64,000 bases of DNA from Pseudomonas izuensis (GTDB taxonomy: Bacteria > Pseudomonadota > Gammaproteobacteria > Pseudomonadales > Pseudomonadaceae): the NCBI RefSeq assembly GCF_009861505.1, contig NZ_WTFT01000035.1:1-64000 (forward strand), written 5' to 3'. Within the stretch, counting starts at the first letter, position 1. Each line of letters starts with the position of its first letter. Of this stretch, positions 9,301-16,002 are shown in pieces. Both the position numbers and the translations under genes were made by a program. The notes under the pieces are model-generated. The model was not told where the DNA came from. It saw only the letters and a list, made by a program, of their open reading frames with translations, and did no database searches.

Positions 9301-12215
9301 ATCACATCGTTGCCGGCATTGCCTTCCAGGCGGTTGTCGCCGAACGAGTCGGTGATGATGTCATCGCCTGCGCCACCCAGCACCGCATCGTTCCCGGCGC
9401 CGCCTTCAAGAATGTCGTCGCCCCCGTCGCCGTAAACCGTGTCATCGCCGTCACCGGAAATGATGATGTCATTGCCGGCAGTGCCGCCCAGCACGACATG
9501 GTCTTCACCGGTGTACTGCAGATAATTGCTGTCTGCACCAGGCGTGTTGGGGTTGTCGCGGATCACCAGCGGCACGATTTCCACGCCGTTGATCATGATG
9601 CCGCCCGTCGGGTCGGCGTTACCGTGCGCGCCCAAGCCCGTGAACTGATTGGCCTGATTCACTTCGAGCGTGAACGTAGGCGTCAGGAACACGGTGTTCG
9701 ACAGGTGAGTGACATCGCTGTTGAGCATGATCAGCTTGGCAAAGGAGTTGTTCTCCAACTCCGTGCCGAAGTTCAGGCCCGCGGTACGCGACAGGTAGTA
9801 GAAGCGGTCACCGTTCTGCAACGCTTCCAGTTGGGTTTCAAACACGAAGTTGAACGTCGAGCCGAGCATGCCGCCGAACGGCATTTTCTGCTCGGCGAGG
9901 CCACCGACCCAGAAGTCGATGTCGTCCACACCGGTGGTGGTGACGCCATTGACCATGGCGTAGATGCCCCTACTGTTCAGAAAGTCCAGGCGATCTGCAT
10001 CAGTGGCGGTAAAGGTACGTTCATCGGCAGTGCCGACGTTGATCACCGCGCTACCGCCAAACACCAGGGCAGCGGCGACCGCACGCATCTCGGCCAGCGT
10101 ATCCACATCGGCCGCCGTCAATGCCCCGTGCGTACCGAAGGCCGCAATGAAGTTGACCAGCGATTCGGGATGCTTGAGGTGATCCACCAAGTCAGCCCAA
10201 CTGATGTACGGCTTGAGTTGGCTGTCGCCGGTGGCTGCGTACATCTCACGGCGCGCTTCGTTCAAGGTAGGGATGCCGGTGTCGCGACCGCGCGCCAGGT
10301 TCAGCGCCGGCAAATCGAGCGGCAGGCCGAGCAGGTTGTTGCGCAGCGCTTCGGTGACGAACTCGTCGATCTCGTTGCCGAGCTGGCGGGTGACACCGCG
10401 AATGATCGCCCCGGCTGCTTCGTCCGCAGTCGCCCCGCTGCCGGCGAACGCCAGCGGGTTGAGGAAGGCAGCGATCAGGCCGAGTTGCGAATCCGGGTTG
10501 TTCGGATCAGTGAGGAGCGGATTGAACTCGGGGTCGAAACGATCGACTGTCTCGGTCAGCATCGAGTGACCGAAGCGGTAAACCACGTGAGCAAACTCGG
10601 CGAGGATGGCCGGGTTGATCGAGGTATCATAACCGTTGGGGGCCAGGAATTCGTCGACCTGCGGTTGAACGGTCCGCGCGAACTCTTCGAACACCAGGTG
10701 CTGGTACTGCATCTCGGTACCGAACTTGGCGGCCTGGAACAGCCGTTCGCCGTCCCACACCAACGCCGCAATACCAGCAGGTGTGGTCGGTATCGCGGCC
10801 ACGTCGTCCACCAGCCATTCATTAAGGAAGGCCAGATCGCCGGCGGCAAGAATGGTGTCCTTGGATTGCTGGACCAGGCGGTTGTGCTCGGAGTGGAACA
10901 CATGGTGCACGGTGGTCAGGCCGATGTTCTCGTTCACCCGGCCATCGCCGGCAATGTAGTGGGCGTCGAGCAGTTCGTTGTCATAGGTCAGGTTATTGCC
11001 ACCGGCGTCAACGGCCTGCGCATTGCCGACATCGCTGTCGCCATCCGCCTGCAGAACCCCGCCGACGATGACCGGCGCGGCATTGTGGGCGATATCGTCG
11101 AGGAAACCATGCCCGGTGCTGACGGCGTTGGCCAGGCTGATCGGAGCATTCCGGTTGCCTTCGACCAGTTGAGTAACGTCATCAGCGGTCCCGGCAATCC
11201 CGTCAGCACCGTTACTGAAGCGCATCACCACCTGTGGCATGCCGCTCGGGCCACGGATGAAGTTGCCATACGCATCGGTGGCCAGCAGCGGCACGTTGTG
11301 CACATCGGCGTCGGTCAGATTGATACCGAGAATGTCACGGGCCTGGGCCTTGACCACTGCCCAGGTCGCCATGCCGCCGTTTTCGCCGTCGCCATCATCG
11401 GCGGTGCCGAACTTGCCATCGGCGCCGAGATCGCGATTGGTAATCAAACGCCCCGTTGCCACAGGGTCACCGGCCGCGTTGAGGACGTACTCGCGCAGGA
11501 ATACCTGGTGCGAAGGGTGCGAGCTGTAAGTCTGGCTCTGGTCTACGAACGGCGAGGTGGTGTTGAGCTGGCCATCATCGGCAGTGCCGAGTTGCCCATC
11601 CGCGCCAGGGGTATGCACGGCGCGTGGCAGCACCATGAAGTTGGTATGGCCGCCCGGTACATACAATGGATCGTCCGGCTGCAGCGGAATAAACACGACA
11701 TCGGTACTGCTCTTGGTGACCAGGTCCAGGCCATGGTCAAAGAACTGGCCGAAGAAGGTCATCCACGAGTTGAAGCCGGCGGTCAGGCCGACGTCCGGTG
11801 ACACGTTGGGGATGAAGAACACTTCCTTGTCATCGGCCGTGCCGAATACCCCATCCAGACCGGGGCTGATGACCGGGTCGGCACCGCCGTTCGCCGCGAC
11901 CGCAGCCGGGTTGTGGGCGGTCTGGTCGACGATCAGGTTGCTGATAATCCGTGGCTGCGGGTCGACCACATTCCCTGACGCGGCATAGGCCGCTCGATAT
12001 TGGGCATCCAGCAGGCGCAGGAAGGAGTTGTCCGAGGCGCCAAACTCGCTTTGCCCGGCGACCAGGTTGTTGTAGCTGCCATCGACGGTTCGCAGACCGA
12101 AGGGCACCTGACTGTTGGGTAGCAAATCAATGAGGCTGGCGCCATTGGCGTGCGCTTCTGCAATGAAGATTTGCTTGAGGATGAATTCCAGGTCCGACTT
12201 GTTGAAATTGGCCAT
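315..12215 (-). CDS. Giant secreted double animal-haem-peroxidase / RTX protein (MopA-like)
   Basis: A 3966-residue protein with no Sec signal. Two peroxidase modules share the whole order of motifs. GQFFDHGLDL carries the presumed distal His (161 and 1702). RFGHSMLTE carries the presumed proximal His (about 550 and 2087). LARGRD-x-GIP follows in each. The N-terminal sequence (about 4-50) recurs near 1498, so the unit of roughly 1450 residues (peroxidase, short RTX block, Ig-like tail) is internally duplicated. DGxxGTADD loops, probably calcium binding, decorate both. Two Ig-like repeats (about 2970-3165) and a long RTX region (about 3170-3870, GGxGNDxLxGG nonapeptides) follow. The extreme C-terminus (TATDFILAT) fits an uncleaved type I secretion signal. 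A GAGGA ribosome site lies 9 bases before the ATG. The closest described type is the Mn(II)-oxidising peroxidase MopA. The divergent type I exporter is the likely secretion route. The substrate is inferred, not seen. Confidence 0.88.
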   Translation of the reverse strand: MANFNKSDLEFILKQIFIAEAHANGASLIDLLPNSQVPFGLRTVDGSYNNLVAGQSEFGASDNSFLRLLDAQYRAAYAASGNVVDPQPRIISNLIVDQTAHNPAAVAANGGADPVISPGLDGVFGTADDKEVFFIPNVSPDVGLTAGFNSWMTFFGQFFDHGLDLVTKSSTDVVFIPLQPDDPLYVPGGHTNFMVLPRAVHTPGADGQLGTADDGQLNTTSPFVDQSQTYSSHPSHQVFLREYVLNAAGDPVATGRLITNRDLGADGKFGTADDGDGENGGMATWAVVKAQARDILGINLTDADVHNVPLLATDAYGNFIRGPSGMPQVVMRFSNGADGIAGTADDVTQLVEGNRNAPISLANAVSTGHGFLDDIAHNAAPVIVGGVLQADGDSDVGNAQAVDAGGNNLTYDNELLDAHYIAGDGRVNENIGLTTVHHVFHSEHNRLVQQSKDTILAAGDLAFLNEWLVDDVAAIPTTPAGIAALVWDGERLFQAAKFGTEMQYQHLVFEEFARTVQPQVDEFLAPNGYDTSINPAILAEFAHVVYRFGHSMLTETVDRFDPEFNPLLTDPNNPDSQLGLIAAFLNPLAFAGSGATADEAAGAIIRGVTRQLGNEIDEFVTEALRNNLLGLPLDLPALNLARGRDTGIPTLNEARREMYAATGDSQLKPYISWADLVDHLKHPESLVNFIAAFGTHGALTAADVDTLAEMRAVAAALVFGGSAVINVGTADERTFTATDADRLDFLNSRGIYAMVNGVTTTGVDDIDFWVGGLAEQKMPFGGMLGSTFNFVFETQLEALQNGDRFYYLSRTAGLNFGTELENNSFAKLIMLNSDVTHLSNTVFLTPTFTLEVNQANQFTGLGAHGNADPTGGIMINGVEIVPLVIRDNPNTPGADSNYLQYTGEDHVVLGGTAGNDIIISGDGDDTVYGDGGDDILEGGAGNDAVLGGAGDDIITDSFGDNRLEGNAGNDVIIAGSMGVAGNLILGGDGQDFIVTTEDITTTFGGQGDDFILGAKTNLPPTGNEGDDWIEKGTQDGAPGDNASPLLLDDVIGNDIFVGGGGFDEMIGEGGDDIFVGSDAQDKMDGMSGFDWVTYKNDKVGVTVDLSLAALAQPHGNAPNQNAGVFNPVGASPASILDRFAEVEGLSGSKYGDVLKGDDVDAVTIVNHGGATGSALTNVALIHGLQQFLADAGLPTTGFATGNIILGGNGSDLIEGRGGDDLIDGDKWINVRIAVYAPGDVNHTGPEIASFDSMVDMIPFMLDRTYNPGQLKAVREILPGTSTGGNAFDTAIFSGRQSEYVVTQDTRGTADLSDDVWTVADTVAARDGTDTLLHIERLQFADSQKVLVPGLNAEPVGSPTITDGNGGAITVGDTLIVSVAGVTDANNIAAGNPLGSINNSSVSYYWQFEANPGSGVFEDIILLPAGDLAFQSADGTRFKVSPDLAGLSLRVKAIYQDGHGTTEVVFSQPTAVVAPGAPVVPTAPVPVVDATAGGEGLHMVRSDLNFILDQIKIAEADAAGQDILSLIPNIRAPLGLRAVDGSNNNLMNLNGNNHTEYGAADNTFPRLGDPVFNPAEGAPAGFFGPGSPAIPGSSYAQNSGAVFDSQPRTISNLIVDQTSHNPAAYATAYDPGANGHLDFGVVGSGNDDVLKDGVRIVASPGLDGQFGTADDHDVYLFENTTADAGLSAPFNAWMTFFGQFFDHGLDLVTKGGSGTVYIPLQPDDPLYVPGGHTNFMVLTRATNLPGADGVLGTADDIHEHTNSTTPFVDQNQTYSSHPSHQVFLRGYQLTDHGPIATGKLITNRDLGADGKYGTGDDTEIGGMATWKVVKAQANDVLGIHLTDADVDNAPLLATDAYGNFIKGPHGFPMVVMKGLDGLAGTADDTLVEGNPLAPISLANAVRTGHQFLVDINNNAVPVFSGGVLAPDADHDVGNAQPFNPQTGANLTYDNELLDAHYIAGDGRVNENIGLTAVHAIFHAEHNRLVAQTKDTVLDSHDVAFLNEWLLNPVSALPVNQAEIDALVWNGERLFQAAKFGTEMQYQHLVFEEFARTIQPRVDLFFAPTQVYDVDLDASIVAEFAHTVYRFGHSMLTETVDRFDTHFNVVGDPNSANPNQQIGLIAAFLNPLAYAASGLTPEDATSAIIRGVTRQAGNEIDEFVTEALRNNLLGLPLDLPALNIARGRDVGIPSLNAIRRDIYSQTGDSQLKPYTSWVDLVQHLKHPESLINFIAAYGTHQSILAATTMEAKRDAAMLLVFGGTGAPADRLDFLNGSAEWANVTRAGKDGVLGTADDLKGVTITGVDAIDLWIGGLAEEKTPFGGMLGTTFNFVFENQLEKLQDGDRFYYLERTSGLSMNAELESNSFAKLIMANTSATHLPGLVFSDPTFYLEVDQSKQYNDGVGNADPLDDNHHQVVFRDNPLTVGPDTNYIRYSGDEHIVMGGTNGKDILVSGGGDDTVWGDAGNDRIEGGNGNDQLRGGAGDDIITDMGGDDNIQGGDGNDVLHGGNGINLIIGGFGNDFIVTGEDASEAIGGQGNDFILGSKANEQDMGNEGDDWIEKGTSDGAPGDNFDPLGNDPVIGNDVFIGGNENDKFNGEGGDDIMVGSLGFGDRYIGGSGYDWATFKDLTQGVTIDYSDRFFDVPPVPGSGASALVRFDIMEGLSGSRHGDFLRGDNEDATSLPTAGATGSVLTNISLINGLANLLPAGATFYDGGNIILGGSGSDLIEGRGGDDIIDGDKWLNVRISVRANADGTGPEIASFDSMEPMVPFMLNGTYNPGQLVIVREILTGEDKYDTALFSGNASEYSVVVEGNTVIVTDLVAGRDGVDRLTGIERLQFADVAQSSGVGTAQNAGPSGHLAILDDATGARDETPVAGQLLRVSDQAVFDADNVSGANPTGAVTGGVAYYWQVENIPGSGVFEDITFVAAGEVSRAIGTTYRVADDVAGLNIRVRAVYQDAKGTLEIVDSAGNSAPTAGPTVTGLLAQNQVLTANTSSIVDADGLSNPQFTYQWQATNGVSFVNIPGATGSTFTLGQAQVGNQVRVVVSYVDNFGVAESIASDPSDPVANVNDAPTGALLISDTTPEQGQVLTALTAGIADVDGLGTFSFQWQQGIGTSFTDINGATAATFTPGSAQNNLQLRVIVRYTDGFGTLESVTSAATAAVVLPPGVVLTGDGGPNTLTGGAGNDVLSGLGGNDTLNGLGGIDQLLGGTGNDILNGGDDNDVLNGEDGNDTLNGGTGADTMNGGAGNDTFVVDNVGDTVIEAVGGGTDLVQTSLTSYVLGANVENLTYTGAASFTGTGNALDNILTGGSGNDVLTGGGGNDTLNGGLGADAMNGGAGNDTYVVDNVGDTVTEAVGGGTDLVQTSLTSYVLGANVENLTYTGAANFTGTGNALDNIITGGSGNDVLNGGDGNDTLNGGLGADVMNGGAGNDTFVVDNVGDTVTEAVGGGTDLVQTSLASYLLAANVENLTYTGAGSFTGTGNALANTITGGVGNDVLDGGAGADQLVGGVGNDTYVVDTAADVVVEGAGGGTDTVQTALASYTLGANLENLTYIGAGNFTGTGNALANTLTGGVGNDVLNGGDGNDILNGGLGADVMNGGAGNDTFVVDNVGDTVTEAVGGGTDLVQTSLASYLLAANVENLTYTGAGNFTGTGNALANTITGGVGNDVLNGGAGADRLVGGAGNDTYIVDAAADVLVEVAGGGTDTAQTALANYTLAANVENLTFTGVGNFIGNGNLVNNVITGGAGNDNLSGDNGDDILTGNGGNDTLNGDAGNDQLFGGIGIDTLNGGTGDDSLDGGDGNDTLNGGVGDDTLLGGLGDDSLDGGIGNDLLQGGDGNDTLLGGVGNDTLLGGIGNDQIDGGTGNDTVTGGAGNDIMDASNGNDVFLFAAGFGTDRIIGFDANAAGGQDRLDISAFNITAATFAGSVTIADVGADTLVSFGGADSIRLVGVADATTVTATDFILAT
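1015..2630 (-). repeat. Tandem DNA repeats encoding the RTX / ENLTYTG units
   Basis: Inside the giant gene, about six tandem units each encode an ENLT(Y/F)xG segment, a GTGNAL segment, RTX nonapeptides and a NDT(F/Y)VVD segment. Several units are nearly identical at DNA level, for example around 1280-1440 and 1795-1980. The periodicity is that of a protein repeat, and similarity at the DNA level suggests recent homogenisation by recombination or slippage. Confidence 0.85.
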
Positions 12216-12917
12216 TTTACATTGTCCTCGATCTATCTGGGGGTAAGGCGCGGGACGACAGAATCCGCCCGCGCCCAGTCAGGTGCTGACTTGCGCAGTG
12301 TGTGGGTTCAGTTTTTAGGCGAGAGCAGGCGTGGATCAGGCAAAGCCGTCACCTGGCGCCCGGTAATGCGCGCCTGGAATTCGCAAAATGAATGGCTCGC
12401 TGAGCGATTAGGCAGAGCGATGCCAGGCTGTCGGTGGGCCATGGCATCTGGAGGTCGAGGCGAACCTCCTGAACAGCTCCGTCACTCTGCAAAAGAACGC
12501 AATGATCGACATGTTTTGCTCCTTCAGGAGTCAACGTGCCTTGCATTGCCAAAGTGATGGCGGGCTTCAGGCGGGCGACCCTCCCCCATGACTAAAGTTC
12601 CATTGCTATTGACTGTCAATATTACGCCGTAAAAGCAGACGACCGGCATCAGACATGCCAACTAACTGTTATTTAACGATATATAGATTTTCTTAAGCAC
12701 AGCTAGTGCGAAATGTTATTTGAAACTGTATCGCTAGAGAAACAAACGCCACCTACGCTCCTGCATGTGGAAGCACGGCAGAATTCGGGACTGGCCCAGA
12801 GAGCTACAGCTTGTGCCGACGAGCCGCCTACACAACTACATATTGTTAGCCAACTATGTGAACTGGCAGCTGTGGCGCCGTAAGGGGCCATCGGCTTTTC
12901 GGTGGGGGACTACCCAA
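12216..12917. other. Divergent spacer between the peroxidase and the secretion operon
   Basis: A 702-base region with no convincing gene. It must hold the promoters of both flanking units. A perfect 8-bp hairpin (GGCGCGGG / CCCGCGCC, 12247-12275) sits in the presumed leader of the peroxidase mRNA. Smaller hairpins lie at about 12451-12470 (GGAGGT/ACCTCC) and 12521-12532. The part from about 12590 to 12760 is much more AT-rich than the surroundings and is the best place for promoters. No sigma-54 site with correct spacing was found here. Confidence 0.6.
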
Positions 12918-14654
12918 ATGCACAAGCAGTCGAGCACCCGCTCCGAACTCGCCGACGCGATCTTTCGCCTGCGTCGCAGTTTTTACTCGCTGGCAGGGTT
13001 CAGTGGCGTCATCAATGTCATGATGTTGACGCCAGCCGTTTACATGCTGCAGGTCTATGATCGGGCCTTGGTCAGCCGCAACGTCACGACTTTGACGATG
13101 TTGACCGTGCTGGTGATAGGGCTGTTCCTGCTGATGTCCACGCTGGAATTGGTCCGCACCCGCGTGCTGATCAGGGTCGGCAACTGCCTCGACATGGACC
13201 TCAACCGACGCATTTTCACTGCCGCATTCGAACGCAACCTGAGCCGTGCCGGAGGTAATCCGGCCCAGGCCCTGCAAGATCTCGCGCAGGTTCGCCAGTT
13301 CCTCACCGGCAACGCCCTGTTCGCCTTCTTCGATGCGCCGTGGACACCGATCTACCTGCTGGTCGCCTACCTGATCCACCCGCTGCTCGGACTGGTGACG
13401 CTGATCGGCTCGCTGATTCTGATGGGCCTGGCTTATCTCACCGAAAAGGCCACGCAGAAGCCGCTGGCCGAAGCCAATCAGGCCGCTCTCTCCTCCGCCC
13501 AATACGCCAACAACAACCTGCGCAACGCCGAGGTCATCGAGGCCATGGGCATGCTGCCGTCGATCAGCAAGCGCTGGTTCCAAAGCCATTTGCGCATTCT
13601 GGAAATGCAGACCCTGGCCTCCGACCGCGCCGCCATGATCAGCAGCACCGGGCGCTTCGTGCGCATCACGTTGCAGTCGCTGATCCTCGGCGCCGGCGCG
13701 CTGCTGGCCATCGAAGGCAAGATTACCCCGGGGATGATGATTGCCTGCTCGATCCTCACCGGCCGCGCGCTGGGCCCGGTGGAACAGGTCATCGCGTCGT
13801 GGAAGCAACTGCTTGGCTGCCGTTCGGCCTGGGGCCGGCTCAACGAGATGCTGCATGACTATCCACGCCGGCCACCGAGCATGTCCCTGCAACGACCGCT
13901 GGGCATGTTGGCGGTGGAGAACGTATTTGCCGGCGCCCCCGGCACCAACAACACGATTCTGCGCGGGGTGAGCTTCAGCCTCCTCCCGGGCGAAAGCCTT
14001 GGTGTCATCGGCCCATCCGCCTCGGGCAAATCCACCCTCGCCCGCCTGCTGGTTGGCGTCTGGCCGGCGCAGGCCGGCAAGGTGCGCCTGGACGGCGCGG
14101 ACATATTCACCTGGAACAAGGGCGAGCTTGGCCCCTGGCTCGGCTACCTGCCACAGGATGTGGAACTGTTCGAGGGCAGCATTGCCGACAACATTGCGCG
14201 CTTTGGCGAAGTGGACAGCGACGCGGTCATCCGTGCCGCCAGAAGCACTGGCGTGCACGAGATGATCCTGCGTTTTCCGCAAGGTTATGACACCCGTCTG
14301 GGCACCGATGGCAGCCCGCTTTCCGGTGGCCAGAAGCAACGCATCGCCCTGGCCCGCGCCCTGTACGGCGAACCCAATCTGATCGTGCTGGATGAACCGA
14401 ACGCCAACCTCGACGATGTCGGCGAAAAGGCCCTGGTCGATGCGTTGGCCGAACTCAAGGGCCGTGGCGCTACCGTCATTCTGATTTCCCACCGTCCCAA
14501 CGTACTCTGCGCCGTCGACAAGGTGCTGATGCTGCGTGACGGCGGCGTGCAGATGCTCGGCACGCGCGATGAAGTATTCGCAGCGCTGCGCAAGGCCAGT
14601 GTGATACCTGCAGGCGCGCCGACTCCGCTGACCTCCGTCAAAGCACGGGAGTGA
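12918..14654 (+). CDS. Type I secretion ABC transporter (permease-ATPase, PrtD/AprD type)
   Basis: Inner-membrane exporter ATPase of a type I secretion system, about 579 residues. The N-terminal half has several hydrophobic segments (first about 25-75), with no C39 peptidase domain, as expected for substrates carrying C-terminal signals. The ATPase half shows a Walker A GPSASGKST near residue 365, signature LSGGQKQR and Walker B LIVLDEPNANLDD. The reading frame is open further upstream to 12765, but the ATG at 12918 is preceded by GGGGGA at a good distance and begins the family-typical N-terminus. It heads an ABC-MFP-OMP operon divergent from the RTX peroxidase, its most likely cargo. The order matches aprDEF/prtDEF. 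Confidence 0.93.
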   Translation: MHKQSSTRSELADAIFRLRRSFYSLAGFSGVINVMMLTPAVYMLQVYDRALVSRNVTTLTMLTVLVIGLFLLMSTLELVRTRVLIRVGNCLDMDLNRRIFTAAFERNLSRAGGNPAQALQDLAQVRQFLTGNALFAFFDAPWTPIYLLVAYLIHPLLGLVTLIGSLILMGLAYLTEKATQKPLAEANQAALSSAQYANNNLRNAEVIEAMGMLPSISKRWFQSHLRILEMQTLASDRAAMISSTGRFVRITLQSLILGAGALLAIEGKITPGMMIACSILTGRALGPVEQVIASWKQLLGCRSAWGRLNEMLHDYPRRPPSMSLQRPLGMLAVENVFAGAPGTNNTILRGVSFSLLPGESLGVIGPSASGKSTLARLLVGVWPAQAGKVRLDGADIFTWNKGELGPWLGYLPQDVELFEGSIADNIARFGEVDSDAVIRAARSTGVHEMILRFPQGYDTRLGTDGSPLSGGQKQRIALARALYGEPNLIVLDEPNANLDDVGEKALVDALAELKGRGATVILISHRPNVLCAVDKVLMLRDGGVQMLGTRDEVFAALRKASVIPAGAPTPLTSVKARE

Positions 14655-14660
14655 CCGATC

Positions 14661-16001
14661 ATGCAAATGAGCCAACACACCGAGATGATTCAAAACGATC
14701 CCAGGAGCGTGGTAGACCTGGACGTCGGCAAACCCGCGCGGTGGGGCGTGTGGCTGGTGCTCGCCGGCTTCGGCGGTTTCCTCCTGTGGTCCTGGCTGGC
14801 ACCGCTGGATGCCGGCGTGGTCGCGACGGGTACGGTCAAGATCACCAGCAATCGCAAAGCCGTGCAGCATCTGAGTGGCGGCACCGTGGAGGCCATACTC
14901 GTTCGCGAAGGCGATGTGGTGAAAAAGGGCCAGGAGGTGGTCCGCCTCGACTCATTGCGCGCCGTTGCCGAACAGGGTGCGGTCGGCGCCCAGTACATCG
15001 TCAGCAAGACGGTGGAAAACCGCCTGGAAGCAGAACGTGACAACCGCGATGTGGTGAACTTCGATCCCGAGCTGCTCAAGCGCTTCGGCGATGATCACCG
15101 CCTGGTGGCCGCCATGGATCTGCAACAGCGCCTGCTGGATACCCGGCGCGCCGGCCTCGCGGGCGAAATCAGCATCCTGCAGGAAAACCTGGCGGCGTCG
15201 CAGGTGCAGCTCAAGGGCCTGCAGCAGGTCTATGGCGCCCGCGCCTCGCAGATCAACTTCCTCAACCAGGAACTGCAAGGCACCCGCGTGCTGGCGGCCG
15301 AAGGCTATGTGCCGCGCAACCGCCTGCTGGAGCTGGAACGCAGCAACGCCGACCTCTCCGCCGGCCAGGCCGAGAACCTCAACAACATCGCTCGGGTGCG
15401 CAGCCAGACCACTGAAATCAAGCTGCGCATCCTGCAGCGCCAGCACGATTACCTGAAGGAAGTCGAATCGCAACTGACCGACACCGCCAAAGAAAACACC
15501 ACCCTGGCCGACCGCTTGCGCGCGCTGGACTATGAAGTGACCCACACGGTGATTCGATCGCCCATCGATGGCATGGTCCAGTCCCTGAGCATTGCCACCG
15601 TCGGCGGGATCATTCAGCCGGGCTTCAAGATCATGGAAATCGTTCCGGTCAACGAACCGCTGCAGGTGGACGCGATGATTCCCGTGCAGGCCATCGACAA
15701 GATGGTTCCCGGACTGGACGTGGACATTGCCTTCCCGGCCTTCAACCATGCCCAGACGCCGAACATCCCCGGCCGCGTGAAGACCATCTCCGCCGACCGC
15801 CTGCTCGACGAGGAAAGCAAGCAACCGTTCTACCTGGCTCAGGTGGAAGTCACGCCCGATGGCATGAGCCTGCTGGGCAGCAATCACATTCGCCCGGGCA
15901 TGCCCGCCAGCGTCACCATCAAGACCGGCGAGCGCAACATGATGAGCTACTTGCTCAAACCGATGCTCGACCGCGTGGACAGCGCCTTCAAGGAACAATG
16001 A
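14661..16001 (+). CDS. Type I secretion membrane fusion protein (HlyD/PrtE family)
   Basis: Periplasmic adaptor of the type I system, 446 residues. It has a short cytoplasmic N-terminus and one transmembrane anchor (about 30-48, ending WSWLAPLDAG). The biotinyl-lipoyl-like half with GGTVEAILVREGDVVKKGQ follows, then a long alpha-helical coiled-coil hairpin (about 100-290) and a beta-barrel with the HlyD signature region around VIRSPIDGMVQSL. It starts 6 bases after the ABC gene with a GGAG ribosome site, and ends 1 base before the OMP gene, so the three are one transcript. It links the ATPase to the outer membrane channel. Confidence 0.93.
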   Translation: MQMSQHTEMIQNDPRSVVDLDVGKPARWGVWLVLAGFGGFLLWSWLAPLDAGVVATGTVKITSNRKAVQHLSGGTVEAILVREGDVVKKGQEVVRLDSLRAVAEQGAVGAQYIVSKTVENRLEAERDNRDVVNFDPELLKRFGDDHRLVAAMDLQQRLLDTRRAGLAGEISILQENLAASQVQLKGLQQVYGARASQINFLNQELQGTRVLAAEGYVPRNRLLELERSNADLSAGQAENLNNIARVRSQTTEIKLRILQRQHDYLKEVESQLTDTAKENTTLADRLRALDYEVTHTVIRSPIDGMVQSLSIATVGGIIQPGFKIMEIVPVNEPLQVDAMIPVQAIDKMVPGLDVDIAFPAFNHAQTPNIPGRVKTISADRLLDEESKQPFYLAQVEVTPDGMSLLGSNHIRPGMPASVTIKTGERNMMSYLLKPMLDRVDSAFKEQ

Positions 16002-16002
16002 A

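Noticed and set aside
885..11801. Very long open frames on the plus strand opposite the giant peroxidase gene (up to 1563 codons)
   Set aside because: They mirror the codon pattern of the real gene (GC-rich third positions and repeated RTX codons). They lack ribosome sites and show no domain; the minus-strand protein has clear catalytic motifs.
12421..12437. A sigma-54-like site (minus strand TGGCATC) for the peroxidase
   Set aside because: The spacing between the boxes is one base short, which sigma-54 does not tolerate.
12864..12879. TGGCAGCTGTGGCGCC as a sigma-54 site for the secretion operon
   Set aside because: The GG and GC spacing fits, but the second box reads GCGC instead of TTGC and it is only 40 bases from the start codon.
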